The position numbers and the translations under genes were made by a program. The notes under the pieces were generated by a model, which worked only from the letters and a program-made list of their open reading frames with translations, did not search any database and was not told the DNA's origin. 64,000 nt of DNA from Carettochelys insculpta (lineage: Eukaryota > Chordata > Testudines > Carettochelyidae), in contig NC_134138.1 in NCBI RefSeq assembly GCF_033958435.1, positions 177,614,798 to 177,678,797 on the forward strand, read 5' to 3'. Shown one piece after another: positions 10,144 to 22,597 of the stretch; within the stretch, counting starts at the first letter, position 1, and the number at the start of each line of letters is the position of its first letter.

Positions 10144-13100
10144 GTGTCATGGGAGATAGAGCAGTTAGGAAATCTGGCCCATAGAAGAGAATGTGGGCAC
10201 AAGGCACTCAGGAGGCATCAAGGTGGCTCAGGCAGACAAAGAAGATTAATGTTGAACTGACCTGAAATGGAACCTTTCATTTAAATTTTCTTGAAATTAA
10301 AAAAAAAATGTGGGAACATTGACATTTTCCCCCTATTTTCCATTGAAAAAAGTGGGTCAATGGAAAATTCTTGATCATGTTTAATAAGAATAATTCACTG
10401 CAACCAAGTTACTATATAAAACTCATAATCCAAGACTAATATTGTTATAGTGTAGTGAACATTGACTTCAGAAGATACTCAAAGGAATGGGAAAAAAACG
10501 CCCAAAACTAAAACAAAACCCAATTGCCTACCTGTTTTAGAGAAACATAGCCATATGCAGTATATAGATCGATAACTGGGTTAGTAACTTACATATGAAG
10601 CTTACTTAACAATGGTAACATTGAGACAAAGTAATTCCTTTCCAAGAGTTTTATTAATATAATGCTGGGCCATACTTTACATTAAGGACACTGTCACAGA
10701 ATGGCCTGACAGCCCTTTCACATCTTAAGTACAGACGCCACCACTTCAAGTCTCCTTCAGCGGTCTGTTTTATTTTGTCGTCCCTCAAGTCTCTACTTAT
10801 AGCGCTATTTATAAGCCAGCCAGTGCCCCCACTTGCTTCTGGAAAGAGAAGTGAGCCTGTAGACACCCTGTTTCCCTCTGGCACTCCACTCCAAGGCTGC
10901 AATTACTTCCATTTAGATGTATCTAGCTGCTGGGGTTTCTTCTCTCTCTAATTATTTCTTCAGCTGTAGCTCTACTCAGTTGATTTATCTTCCAGTTAGG
11001 TCTCAATTAACCTATATTAGTGGGGATTTGATGACAGGATGCTGAGTCAGCTCTTGACTAGGCAAATCTACGACAGGCTCACATATGAACAGTTTTTGAA
11101 GGGTAACAGATATAAGTATGTTATAGGCATTAGAAAAATGTGTTAAATATGGTTATGAGTCAAGGTTATCAGCAACCTTTTTGACCTGTTGAACTTAGAA
11201 CAATATGAGCTGATACTCATTTATTATAATACCTGTCAGTTATTAACCCTTTATATACTAACAACTTACAGGCAAACATCTGTCAGGGATGATCTAGATG
11301 GTACCTGGTCCTGCTGTGAGGGTAGGGGAGTGGACTTGATGACCTCTCAAGGTCCCTTCCAGTTCTGGTATACTATGATTCTACACTTAATATATAATTG
11401 CACCACAGTACCACATAAACTGCTACATTGTCAATATACTATACCATTTAAATAGAATCCATATTACATAGCTCCTTCTGAACTTGGGGTATATCTCAAT
11501 GTTCTTTACACAGTTATAAGCAAATACAAGTAGCACAACAGTAGTGCAACCAAATGCCGATTTTAATAGATGTGCAGTGATGCATGCCTGGAATTGGAGG
11601 GTAGAAATGTATCCTTAGCTAAAGGCAAGATAAGGAAAATGTAAGAAAGAGGTTACATTATGAGAAATGTCATTGGTGGCCTTTGCCAGTATCTTGCTAA
11701 ATCCAGCACTAGAAAAGATTTTTCTTCCTGTTACCTTATAACAGATTTCCAAGAACTGAAATATCATATTTATAAGTGACACTGTAGTCCCAGAAAGCAA
11801 TTGCCCAAGCTGTGATCTCACAGTACTGTAAATAATGCAGAGCCACTGTGATAGATTTATAGCTGTTATTTCTTCAGACAAATTTTAAATCCTCTCCAAA
11901 CAGGTATGGGAAAAGTAATTTAGTCTAATACCTTTTGCTCACTAGACCCAATTTTAACACGCTTTTGGATAAATAGTTAAGGGCCCTACTGTCCAAATAC
12001 CTAGTTAGTGAGTTAGTAGCAATGAAGACAGTGTGACTGATCACAGAATTAAGCATTAAGCTCAGTTGTAAATGTGTCCAGGATTTGCCCTAAAATAACA
12101 TCTCATTTAAACATTAAACAACTGTATGATACTTCTGTGTTACATGATTGTCTAGCTCTGCTGATGTGGAAAGGGTGCTTTCAGGTTTGATTGCTTTTCA
12201 GTGATGGGTGAAATGATACTTGTGTGTGCATAAGGCAAAAATCTGCTCTCAGTTACCCTGGTATCAATTTAAAGCTCCCTGCAAAAACCCATATGACTGC
12301 TACCTTATTGTCCTTGAAATCCATCCTCATGACTCCTCTCATTTAGAAAAAAAACATATTGTTAGACAGGTGGTGAGCCATATCACTGTGAGTGCTTGGC
12401 TTATTACAGCTATTAAGTGCATATACACCATGTCTGTAAAATCATTGTTTTCTCCCCTCCCAGTCTGTTTGCTTTATCTGCTTGTTATGTCCTATTGTTT
12501 AAAAAGCAAGCTCTTGCAGGGCAGGGATAGTCTTCAACTACAGCTCTGCCCAGTGCCTAGCACAGTGAGATTCCTTGGCTGGGAGCACCAGCTCTCAGCT
12601 GGCCCAACTTCTCACCTACATGGGCTGAACCAACATGCAGAAATAAATAAATAAACAAATCTTTCATGGTTCCTGTGACATATCTGAGGTATTTCATGCA
12701 GGACACTCATCTTGCCTTACTGTCTCAAACCAGCCAAATGAATGGAATGTTCTGAAAGTTAACTTCAGGCAAGGAGGGTACATAAATAAGCACTGGCTGT
12801 GTAATTATAAATGGCCCATTTATCATAGCATAGTTTAAAATCTGCCTTTGCCTTTAAGAATCCTAGGAATACAGTTTACTCTGAATCGATCAGGACCTTT
12901 GAAGCAATTTATATATTTGGAACATGATTCTTCAAGGGGCTGAGAGCCCTGAGTCCTGGTTCCAGTCCAGCAAAGCATTTAAACACATGCAGAAGTCAAT
13001 GAGATTTAAACACACAACTAAATATCCACCCCCTAAGGATAGCTGAGGGTGCTCAGCACTTTGTAAGAGTGGGCCTATTATTTTTCTGTTAAAATATCAT

Positions 13101-14985
13101 GAGCCATTAGCAGATAATTTCCTCTAAATTGTAGTGAGTCATGGTTTTGAAATGCTGATGAGTGAAGACTATATCTACCTGGAGGACACCAAACACCAAT
13201 CACCCTGAGGACATGTTTTTTTTAAAGTAGGGACATCTAAATCTTTGAATTGGGAAAATATTTAGGAATCAGTGTAAAATGCTGTTGGCTAAATGGACAT
13301 TTTTCTGTATTTGTCACTAAATAGGGAATCACATTTTTTTCTTTATGAAAAATAGCAATTAAAATAAAATACTTATATTTGTTTATGAGGTATACCTGCT
13401 GTTGCTTTCGTTTGAAACATTTTAGATGAGAAATCTGAAAAAAGGCCGCGGGGATAAAACATGGTAAAGGTTTACTGTCTACACTGCTTTTTCAAGACAA
13501 AAGCTTCAAAAGAGAGACCATGGCAGTAGCAGATCACATTTTTTTTGGCTAGCAGCAGACATGTCTAAACCAATATGCAGTGCAGTCATGCTCTGTTGAC
13601 AGTCACATTGAAACCATAAATAAAAGAAGTTTGGATTAGCTGTCTGGAGAAGCACCAGCTAGGATTTGTGAAACAACAGAAACAATTTTACCTTGCAAGA
13701 AGTATACGCTCAATATAAACCATCTACATTCCGCAAATGCATTCTTACATTTAAAAAGGGGAGAAGAGAAAAATGGATTTAAACCTTCATGCAAAACAAA
13801 GATCTATCTAGAACTAACAAATATATTTTGAAACTAAAAATTGTTCCAGTGTCCCACCCTCACTCTTATCTGATTATTTTCATCTTGGCACAGTCCAGTT
13901 GCAATCAGACCAAAGATTTTGAAAAGTTTGATAAAAACTATTGTGCTATTTTATGGACCTGAGAGTGATGCATAAAAAAACTATAGAACCCAGATCCTTC
14001 TGCAAGAGCTGAGCTGGCTCCATGCTGTTAAAAGGAGTTTAAAAAAAACATATTGTAACCACTCAGAAAAGCAGATGAGACTTTGAATGCGTACAAGAAA
14101 CGTATCTGTTGAGTAAAAAAAGTGCCATTTTAATATAAGTACTTCTTAGCTGCATGCACCTTCAGGCTATCTCTGTTGCACTGCCACTAAGAAAGGCATC
14201 ACTGTCTGACACTTGTTATCTGATATACTTCCAAATGAATTCTAGACTGTGGCTGTGATCTCCTTCCCCTCGCCAGAAGAATTCTGGTTACTTCTATGCT
14301 TTCCGTGTCTTAATAAAGTCCATGTTTTCTGCTGATAAGCATCAAAAGCTATGTTGTTAAGATGCTTATTTCTGGTAATGGGTATAATTGTGGATTAGGG
14401 GTGAGATCTTAGCCCCACAGAATGCAATGCCAAAATAGGACTCATTTCAGTTGGGGCAGGTCTTTACAATGGTCATGCGACTACAGTGTGATGATGGACG
14501 TTATGCTATCTGCACCACAGAAGGACACATGAAAAAATTCAACAAAAATTGATGGTTCTCTTCGTTTCAGAAAACTGGTCTGAAATGCAGGCGTCTAGCT
14601 GAAAGCTGTGCCCAGCATAGAGGCTGCAAGCTTTTTCCCGGACAAAGGTACACAAATATTATTATTCCTTCCCACTGCCTGCCAATTATCAGATATCTAG
14701 CCCCCTGGTTTTACTTGACTGGATTTTGATTAATAGAGCATGACATCTCATGGTGATGTTTCCAGCCAAGGACATACACCAAAGACACCTCAGAGCCCCG
14801 TGGCTTGCACACAGATTTTTAAGTGACCTAGCAAAGCCTCTTTCCTCATCTGTCATTTTCTTTTTTATGTTTCTTAACTCTACCCATCAGGACAGAGAAC
14901 AGACTACTTATAGGAGGTGTGCTACGACTGGCTTATATTACAGGAGAAATTACAACTTTTGCCAGACTATGGGCACTAAGACTGT
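10144..14985 (-). other. CNTNAP2 intron stretch
   Basis: AT-rich intronic DNA. It holds one CR1 tail (11277-11386) and an old repeat-like stretch near 12920-13070, with the words AAGCATTTAAACACATGC and AGTCAATGAGATTTAAAC that recur in sauropsid ancient repeats. No other coding or RNA feature is recognised. Confidence 0.45.
11277..11386 (+). mobile_element. CR1 LINE 3' tail fragment
   Basis: Shows the reptile/bird CR1 3' end: GGTACCTGGTCCTGC, GGACTTGATGACCTCTCAAG, GTCCCTTCCAGTTCTGGTA and then TATGATTCTA. About 110 bp, severely 5'-truncated, no coding content. Confidence 0.8.
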
Positions 14986-14989
14986 AGGG

Positions 14990-15125
14990 CTGGTCTACGC
15001 TACCACTTAAGTCAATGTAACATATGTCACTCAAGGGTATGCAAACAACACTCCCATAAGCAATGTCAGTTCCGTTGACCTAAAGCAGTTCCCTCGTTGG
15101 TGCTGTGTTGGTGGGAGATGCTCTC
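14990..15125 (+). repeat. Partial MITE-like fragment
   Basis: Begins GGGCTGGTCTACGCTACC, a relative of the GGCTATGTCTACACT terminal repeat seen elsewhere in the window, and continues with ACTTAAGTCAATGTAAC. No matching inverted end is seen before the next element at 15129, so it is probably truncated. Confidence 0.4.
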
Positions 15126-15128
15126 CTA

Positions 15129-15556
15129 GGCTATGTCTACATGAGAAGCATCTGTCAACAGAAGTGATTGACAGAAGGGATGTCCAGACATATTACATTT
15201 ACACATAAAAGCAGATTGAAATAGCGAGCCACTCTGCCGACAGAGAGCAGCCAGACTGCCCATCCCTCTCTCAACAGAACTGCTGACCAGAAGTTCTGCA
15301 AACAGAGCTGCCGGGTGAACTGGAAGCCCTGTCTGTTGACAAAAGGGGCCCGGAGTGTCTGCGTGGCTGTTCTGCTGACAGAACATTGTTGAGAAAGGCA
15401 TTATACCTGAATGTGGAGAGGTATAAAGCTGCTGGCAGATGTGCTGAGTTTTGCCAACAGACTGTTGACAAAGCACGTTTTGCGTGTAGATGCTCTGTGG
15501 GTTTTTCCGACAAAAGCCAAGTTTTGTCAGAAAAAACGTCTCATGTAGATGTAGCC
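15129..15556. mobile_element. MITE with GGCTATGTCTACAT ends, TCAACAGA-type interior
   Basis: The left end GGCTATGTCTACATGAGA is the inverted match of the right end CTCATGTAGATGTAGCC. It is flanked by the exact 3-bp repeat CTA (15126-15128 and 15557-15559). The interior is rich in TCAACAGA, CTGTTGAC and related words. There is no coding capacity: open frames inside it are chance. Confidence 0.75.
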
Positions 15557-15559
15557 CTA

Positions 15560-16315
15560 CTGACATAGCTTTCTCCTCTTGCAGAGATGGAGTAATCATG
15601 ATGATGGAAGAGTGCTCTTCCTTCAGCATAACTCATCTTCACCAGATGTGCTACAAAGTAGTGCTGTACTGTAGACTTGCTTTAGATGTTGCAACATCTG
15701 CTGGCCAGAGGACAGGAAGTGTGACAGTCTCGATGGTTTTCTTCATATGAAACAGCTATTGCACTGAGATATGTGCAGATGTGTGTAAGGATTTTCATTT
15801 ATCTGCTCATTGCACTTACGATTTATTCTGCTCTCAGTCCCACTTCGTGTTTACTTTGTGCAGATAAGAAGTGGGGATGCAAGGCTTTTTCTAAAACGCT
15901 TTCCAAGGTGTGTTCTTGGGTGGTCATCACTAAACATTTTTGAGCATTCTGATGGTGGAGTTAAATGGAGAAATATTGCAATTATTTATTCTAATTAGCA
16001 ATCCTAACTCATTAAATGCCTATCCTCTTCTTTGATTAAATACAGCAGAGCTCAAGGCCAAGAAGGCAGTTGGAAAAATAGAATGCAACAGTGCCTTTTG
16101 TGCAGCCTGACTACAACTCCTTGGAATCTGGAGTAAAAGATGCTCATTGATTCAGGGGCCTTTGCATCAGGCTTGTGATGAAGTTATTTTAGTCTGTAAG
16201 AAAAGGGTTCTATAACTGGAATTCGATTTTGCATAAATGAACCAAAACAATTCAGAGCTGTTGTTCTACTTCACTATACATAGAGGGGAGGGGGCATGTC
16301 AATGGAAGACGGGAT
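15560..16315 (-). other. CNTNAP2 intron stretch, nothing recognised
   Basis: AT-rich intronic DNA between two MITEs. I see no gene, repeat hallmark or regulatory element. Confidence 0.4.
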
Positions 16316-16843
16316 GGCCATGCCTACATGGCCTCAGTCTTCAGCCCTGCTGCTGGCAGAGCTGTGCTAAGTAGGTTTCTGGAAATTTCCGCAGCTAATT
16401 AGCACAGCTGCTCGAGATTTCACTCTCGGCAGAGGGTGGTGCCGGCAGTAAGCATGCTCTGTGGATGTGCCTCTGCTAGCTAACCCCAACTCTGTCACCA
16501 GTCCCTTATCCCTGAAAAAGCTCAGGGATAAGGGACTGGTGACAGAGGGGGATTTAGCTGCCAGAGGTACGTATATTATACCCAATCGGAAGCCAGCAGA
16601 TGGGGCTGCCCAGTGTCCCAGAGGCCCTATATGTTGACAGGGCCTCCCCCTGCCGCTTCCAGAATGTCCAGACTGGCTTTCTGTCAACAGAATCTTATGG
16701 GGCAGTAGCAGACAGCTGGCCACTGAAGTGCTGCATTCTGTTGATTTACTGTTGACAGCGCGCCTTGGGAATGTGGATGCTTTGCAGGTTTTGTCAACAA
16801 AAAGCCAGGTTTGTTGACAAAATTCTCTAGTGTAGACATAGCC
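16316..16843. mobile_element. MITE with TCAACAGA-type interior, carrying a perfect hairpin
   Basis: The left end GGCCATGCCTACATGG and right end TAGTGTAGACATAGCC are an imperfect inverted pair. The right part has GTTGACAAAATTCTC and TGTTGACAG words as in the 15.1-kb element. A clean target duplication is not visible. It contains the hairpin at 16490-16547. Confidence 0.6.
16490..16547. repeat. Perfect 26-bp inverted repeat with 6-nt loop
   Basis: Bases 16490-16515 are the exact reverse complement of 16522-16547, with AAAAGC between them. No mismatch was found by eye over 26 bp. The arms begin CTCTGTCACCAG and end TATCCCTGA. Confidence 0.9.
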
Positions 16844-17262
16844 ATATGGCTCCTCATTCACAGTAGGTAAAAAGTGTATTATAGTTGCTCAATGCATCTC
16901 CAGGAAAAAAAATGATTCAGTGGATGTTAGCCCTAGGTTAGTCCTATTGTAATTGGCTGACAGAGAAGCTGAAAGTTTATCATACTTACTGTCCCACAAC
17001 TGTCAGGATTTTTTGAAGTTATCCCTTACATATTTGTTTTCTCTATACAGATAAATAAATCTTTGCTCCTTATTAGAAATTTGTTATAGTCTGATAGTAG
17101 ACTAGAAAACTTTTCCCCACTGCTTTGGCTTGTATTCTCACTGAAATATCTGTTTGAATAACATGAGTAGGGAAGGGAAGCTGATTTTTTGGATTAAAAA
17201 TCAAACAACATTTTTCCAATAAAGAAAAGTCTTCCATATATTTCATGCTATAGCCACTGCAG

Positions 17263-17570
17263 ATGATAACTTTTAAGAGCATTACCACAGGAAATTTGAC
17301 AAAATGCAAAGGAAGTACCAATGTGAGAGTTCTAGAAATAGCTGCAGCAATCGACCTAAGATTTAAGAATCTGAAGTGCTGTCCAAAATCTGAGAGGGAT
17401 GGGATAGAGGGCGTGCTTTCAGAAGTTTTAAAAGAAGAACACTCCAATATGAAAACTACAGAACCTGAACCACCAACAAAAAAAAAATCAGTCTTCAGGA
17501 GGTGGTAGCTGATTCAGATAATGAAAATGATCATGCATTGGTCCACTCTGCTTTAGATCATTATTGAGCA
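17263..17570 (+). pseudogene. hAT-family (ZBED-like) transposase relic
   Basis: The reading from about 17340 gives AIDLRFKNLKCCPKSERDG, then SEVLKEEHSN and TTEPEPPTKKK. This matches the region before the C-terminal dimerisation domain of hAT transposases and host ZBED proteins, where DPRFK is typical. After a frame change it continues VADSDNENDHALVHSALDHY and then a stop. About 100 residues survive and the catalytic core is absent. A dead DNA-transposon fragment inside the intron. Confidence 0.6.
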
Positions 17571-18235
17571 GAACCCATCATCAGCATTGACATGTCTTGT
17601 GGAATGGTAGTTGAAGCAGGAACGGACATATGAATCTTTAGTCCATCTGGCAGATAAATGTCTTGTGATGCCAGGTATAACATTGTCATGCAACCATTGT
17701 GTCCTTCAATCCCATCCCTATGCATTCATGTTAGGCAACTATGCACAGAAAAGAACAGGACTGAATTTATACTCCTAGCATGCATGGAGGCAGGTGAGCT
17801 AAGGTAGCAGCTGCTCAGTATTTCCAATGCTTTTAAATGGGTTATGAAGTCAGAAGATACCATTGTTTTGTTCTTATCTGACTTCCAGTGTAACTTGGGC
17901 CATAGGATTCTCCTGAATGGGAACTCATCATAGTGTTGAGCAACTTTCACTCCCCTCTCCTAGGTCCCTCCCACTTCGACACCTGAGGGAAAAAATTTCT
18001 TCCTTCATTTGCCTCCTTGGAGACCTCCAGAGCACTACACACATTCCTCTGCTCTACACTGATTTGAGGACTTTCCCTCAATTGTTTTAAAGACACGCCG
18101 GTTTTTGATGAAAAAATTGAGTTCAAACAAGTCCAATAGTCAGAAAGGACCACAATGTGATATTGGATTGTGATATACCCATAGAGATCATTGTTGCAAC
18201 CACTCTTCTATGTCTGCAACAAATCTTGTATAAAG
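17571..18235 (-). other. CNTNAP2 intron stretch
   Basis: The first part may continue the hAT relic at low conservation. The rest is unremarkable. Confidence 0.35.
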
Positions 18236-19208
18236 TGTGCCAGGGAGCTATTGTTAGAAAAGTTATGATTTGTTAGTTATGACTGTGCTATTTGTATGCG
18301 TGTATAATTTTGTATTTGAAGCTATGTGTATTGGCTATGTACTTGTATTTCAGATGTTTGCTTCTGAGAGACACCAGTAGGCAGTCTGACCAGCCTATTG
18401 TGAAGGGATTATTCAGGCTGAATAGAATTACTTGACGGACAATGTGCCTTGGGAGGTACCAATGCTCATCTCATGAGCTTTCCTGTGAACATTCAGACTA
18501 GAATGGGAGCAGAGGCTTCTAAATGTATAGAACTGAGTTATGCATTGACAGTGACTTGCTCATGTGACAAACTCCATCTTGTAGCTGTACTTTTCCACGG
18601 CAAGAACAATGAGATTCCATCCGCATGAGGGAAGATATATAGGGCCCTGGGGACTCCTGCATTTTGTCTACAATTCTGCTTATCATCCTCTGGAGGATCT
18701 TCACCAGAAGCTGAAGCTCTAAACCAATCCAAACTGCAGATGTACTCCAAAGACCTGACTTAAGCCAGCAGTTTATTCCATCACTGCTACAAGACAGGAC
18801 CAAAAACTTTGCAATAGTTGTATGTATTTCCTTCCTTCCTTCCTTCACATTTTAAAGGGTTGGCAACAGCATACTTTTCAAGTAAAGCAAGATGCTAAAT
18901 TATGAATTGACCTGGGAATGCGGCTTGTCATTTCAGATTGGAAGAACCTTTTTATGTGATCAGATTAGTTTTTATAAACTTTCATCTGTTCAGGGAGTGG
19001 CCCTGCTGGTGACAGAAGAGAACTAAAGTGTCTGAAGGAATCACTTTTATGACTTTTTGTTAGCCAGTGTGGTGAACAGAAGTGCTCTTTGTGACTGGTT
19101 TGGTGTGCCTGATAGCCCCAGTCTTTCACTGTAAGTAGACCTGTCCCTAAGAAATTCACCTTGAATGGATGCTCACCATGGTGTTCCCCAGGATCACCTT
19201 GTTACACA
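18236..19208 (+). repeat. Possible solo LTR or LTR-element fragment
   Basis: Starts TGTGCCAGGG and ends near CCTTGTTACACA, so it is bounded by TG and CA. It carries a TATA-like AGATATATAGGG (about 18631), then a region with GAGGATCTTCACCAGAAGC. The layout resembles LTRs in sauropsid genomes. No target duplication or internal coding is seen, so the call is weak. Confidence 0.3.
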
Positions 19209-20502
19209 CTGTAAAGAAAATATTCTGAAACTAAGGACTGAATAAGGTCAGAAAGCAATCCATAGGATTGCAGACTCATTTTGGCTGCTCCTTGTAACAA
19301 TTTCTCAGATCAGTGAAAGAACAAATGGAGCTGATTAGAGTTCCACAAAACCAACAACAAAATAAAAATAGATGGCAAACTGCATTCTGACATCTTTGTC
19401 CTTGTAAGAGGACGGTAATATTCAGACACCTGAAATGTCAATCAGCTTGTGAACTGCCACTGATCAGACTGGAGACAATGCAATTTCTTACCAGTCAGCT
19501 ATCAATAATTCTAAGCATGAATTTCCTCAATAAATACATCCCTCACTGTACATGGGCTATACTTACTCTGAGAAGCATTTGCTAGTTATAAACCAATCTT
19601 TGCTGACCTTCTATGTCAATGGCATTTTATTTGCTTAGACTTTTCGTGTCATTCCTTTTGTTGCCATTCTCCAGGTATAGCCAAGCTGAAAATCCTGGCG
19701 TGCATAGGTGGGTAGGACCCATAGCAGATGTTGAAAAACAGATTGTAATGATTTGGGGGCTCTGTTTGTTGAATATTTATTGATATTATGACATTATTAC
19801 AAAATGGATATATCATGGAATGCCTCTAGATCTGTGTAATCACCACGGCTTAAACACAGTAGAGAGGTCATGGTGAAAGAACTATCAGCAGCTGAATAGG
19901 TCCTATATGGGGAGACCCAATGAGTAAATGCATCCTAGGGGAAAATCATTCTTTCCACCTTCTCTCTGCAGAAGATTGGCACTGGAAGGATGGAAAATTC
20001 CCAAACAAGAAGAAGAGGCAGGGATTTGGAGTCACACGGAAAAGGACATACACAGGAAGTTTGGCCAAAAGTAGGGAAGAGGATGGTCAGACCAAGGACA
20101 AAAGAAACAAGCTGATCTAGGTAGAGAAGCTTCAAGATTAGGCAAAGAAGTTAAGCAGCTGCAGGGGAAGGATCCTGGAACCTGAAAAGGCCTCTTACCC
20201 GAGCCCAAAGAGTGCTCTGGAGTCTTCAGGTAACTAAGGCAGGGAAATGAGTTCAGAGGGTTTATTTGTGCTTGTGCATTTTTCCTGTGATTAAATGTGT
20301 TAGATTTCTGTATGTCGTGTCTGTGTTACATGCTACACTTGCCATATGATCCTTTCAAGAGGTAAACCAGAAGGTTTGCACATTTGGGTGGACATACTTT
20401 TAAGGTCAAAGGGAAGCCAGAGAGCTGTGCTGCATGCTCTTGGAAAGGGGTGACAGACAGAAAATCTGCTTCCTGAAAGAATGCCTTGAGACCCTAAAAT
20501 AA
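19209..20502 (-). other. CNTNAP2 intron stretch
   Basis: No credible gene. Segment 19960-20240 is purine-rich and could belong to an LTR element adjoining the next feature, but I see no protein signature. Confidence 0.35.
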
Positions 20503-21357
20503 TGTGATGGGGTGTCTGCCCCATGCTGGTGGAGAAGAGTTAATACAGCCCTTGGGGAGGCTGTATAAGACCCCAGCCAATGAGAGGAGGGCTAATGGGG
20601 CCAGCCAATGAGAAGAGGATTTGCTGGAGCAGCCGATCATAGCTAGTGAGGGCCATATAAAAAGACCTGCTCAGGAAAACAAAGGGTGGTCTGTCCCTGG
20701 AGGCAAAATGAGAAAGATTGTCTGTCTAGAGCAGTGCTGAGCAGGGTTACAGGAACAAGAGAGAGCTCAAACCTGATACTTGCTAGGTTGGGGCACTGAT
20801 ACTAAGGCAGAGAAGGTGATGGGTCTATGAGGAAGTGACCCAGGGAAATGGAGGGCTAAGGGTTGGCGGGGATGCAGTGAGCGGCTACTGCCTAGAGAGT
20901 CCCGAGGCTGGGACCCAGAGTAGTGGGTAGGTCTTCGTCTTCTCCCAGTCCCTTTGTTCCACTTGCCATCTAAGGGCATAGCCAGTAACTTGACTGCAGT
21001 TTGCCGCTTAGCAGAGTGGCCAGACTGGAAACTGCAATTTGCTTCCAAGGCAAATGGATGAACTAAGAACTGCTGGTTCCCAAGAAGTGGGGAAAAGAAC
21101 CAACTACAGCGGTACCCTGAAGACGATGCTACAAACCAGGGAGCAACGTGGGTGTCAGCGGTGGCATGGCCATGACTGTGGGTGAGACCACAGTAGAGGA
21201 AGGCATACTGTTGGACTTCAGAGATAATTCCCACGATGGTTGGCAGAAGGCACCAGTGTTGTGAGTCTCTCCCATTATAGAGAGGAACAGGACCCAGGCT
21301 GTGTTCATGCTCAGGAGGCTTAAAACACCCTGAATCTAGTGTCTGGGTCCCCTCACA
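20503..21357 (+). mobile_element. Solo LTR-like unit (855 bp) with promoter-like elements
   Basis: Starts TGTGATGGGG and ends CCCCTCACA, a short imperfect inverted pair with TG...CA boundaries typical of LTRs. In the first 200 bp there are two CCAAT boxes (20577-20581 and 20605-20609, both in GCCAATGAGA) and a TATA box (TATAAAAA, 20656-20663), the order of a U3 promoter. No flanking direct repeat or internal genes were found, so it is probably an old solo LTR of a Gypsy or endogenous retrovirus type. A long minus-strand open frame across it has no protein signature. Confidence 0.55.
20577..20663 (+). promoter_or_regulatory. CCAAT and TATA boxes in the LTR-like unit
   Basis: Two CCAAT boxes lie about 50 and 75 bp upstream of TATAAAAA, a spacing expected of a polymerase II promoter. 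Activity is unknown. It would fire antisense to CNTNAP2. Confidence 0.45.
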
Positions 21358-22213
21358 GCAATCTGGTGAGTTGCTGCTTGGGGAAACCTGACCACATCTA
21401 TCAGACATACCATAAAGAAGTTTATCATAATTTAAAAGCTATGTGGATGAGGTTCTGCCAAGCTGTGCTGTATTGCTGCTTAATCTGTGTCCTCAGTGTT
21501 TCAGTGGGAGTACTCAAAGAGAAAGGTTCTGTGTAGTGTGAAATTGGAGGGTGGTGGGAGGGCACTACGTGATTAGAATGTTATTTTCAGCATCAGTATA
21601 GCAGAATTTAGCCTTAAATAACGGCCTGGTACACTATTAATCATGTTATCACTACAGAACTAACTCAAATTCTGGCTTAGCTTACAAGGGAAAAAGAGCT
21701 TGGTTGTCCCATCCTAAATCCTATTTGCACATATAACAAAGAGGTGTGATAAAGCTGCATGACTGTTGGTCTCTGACCAAATGAGGACAAGGACTGGAAC
21801 AGCAGAGGAACGCAGCAAATTTCCTCACACAGATGTAAACCCAGTTCCAGGCAGGGCTGTCAAAACCTCATTTCATTGGTATGTGCAATTTTTATATTTT
21901 CTTCCAATATCTAGTGACAAGCCTGTCCTGTTTCACGGAAAAGGAGCATATAGTAGAAGACTCCATAAGGTGTCATTAGAGACAAAAGTAGAAGCCAGTT
22001 TATTTGAAAACCTGGGGAATTTGGCAACATTTAGAAGATGTTCCAGTATTTTCCTGGATTAACAAGGTATACTGCAGGTTATATTTATAACATAAAACTC
22101 AATGGACTGACACTCAACAGTTTTAGAGACCTTATTTTCTTCATTGCTTCAGGATTTTTACGTTTTTGTGTTCATTGGGCATTTCCAAAGTTATCTGTGT
22201 TGTGTGTTTGTTA
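21358..22213 (-). other. CNTNAP2 intron stretch, nothing recognised
   Basis: AT-rich intronic sequence with no hallmark that I can name. Confidence 0.4.
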
Positions 22214-22597
22214 CCCTACATTTACACTTAGAGTTTTGTTGAGAAAACTTGCAGAGCATCCACACTAAATGCATTCTGTCGACAGTAAATCAACAGAATG
22301 TGGCACTTCTGTTGACAGTCTTCCCCATGAGGCAGAACTCCTTTTTCAACAGAATCTGTCACCAAAAAAGTCTTGTGGACACTCCAAGGAGGCCCTCTGT
22401 CAACAGACTGGGCTTTCAGGTCACCAGACTGCCCTGTCTGCTATGCTTCTCATTGGCCCTTCTGCCAAAAAAGCAGCTGGGCAGTCTGGCCTCTCTCTGT
22501 CAACAGAGTGGATCACTTTTATGATCTGCTTTGCTGTCAGGCCACAATTTGTCAACGGAAGTTTTGTGCAACTGATTGCTTTAGTGTAGACATAGCC
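22214..22597. mobile_element. MITE, TCAACAGA-type interior
   Basis: The right end TTTAGTGTAGACATAGCC and left end CCCTACATTTACACTTAGAG are an imperfect inverted pair. The interior repeats TCAACAGA and TGTTGACAG words shared with the elements at 15.1 and 16.3 kb. The flanks read TTA on the left and TAA on the right, so a direct duplication is not shown. Confidence 0.6.

Noticed and set aside
20767..21408. 213-codon minus-strand open frame
   Set aside because: It lies across the LTR-like unit, shows no protein family signature, and its composition looks random.
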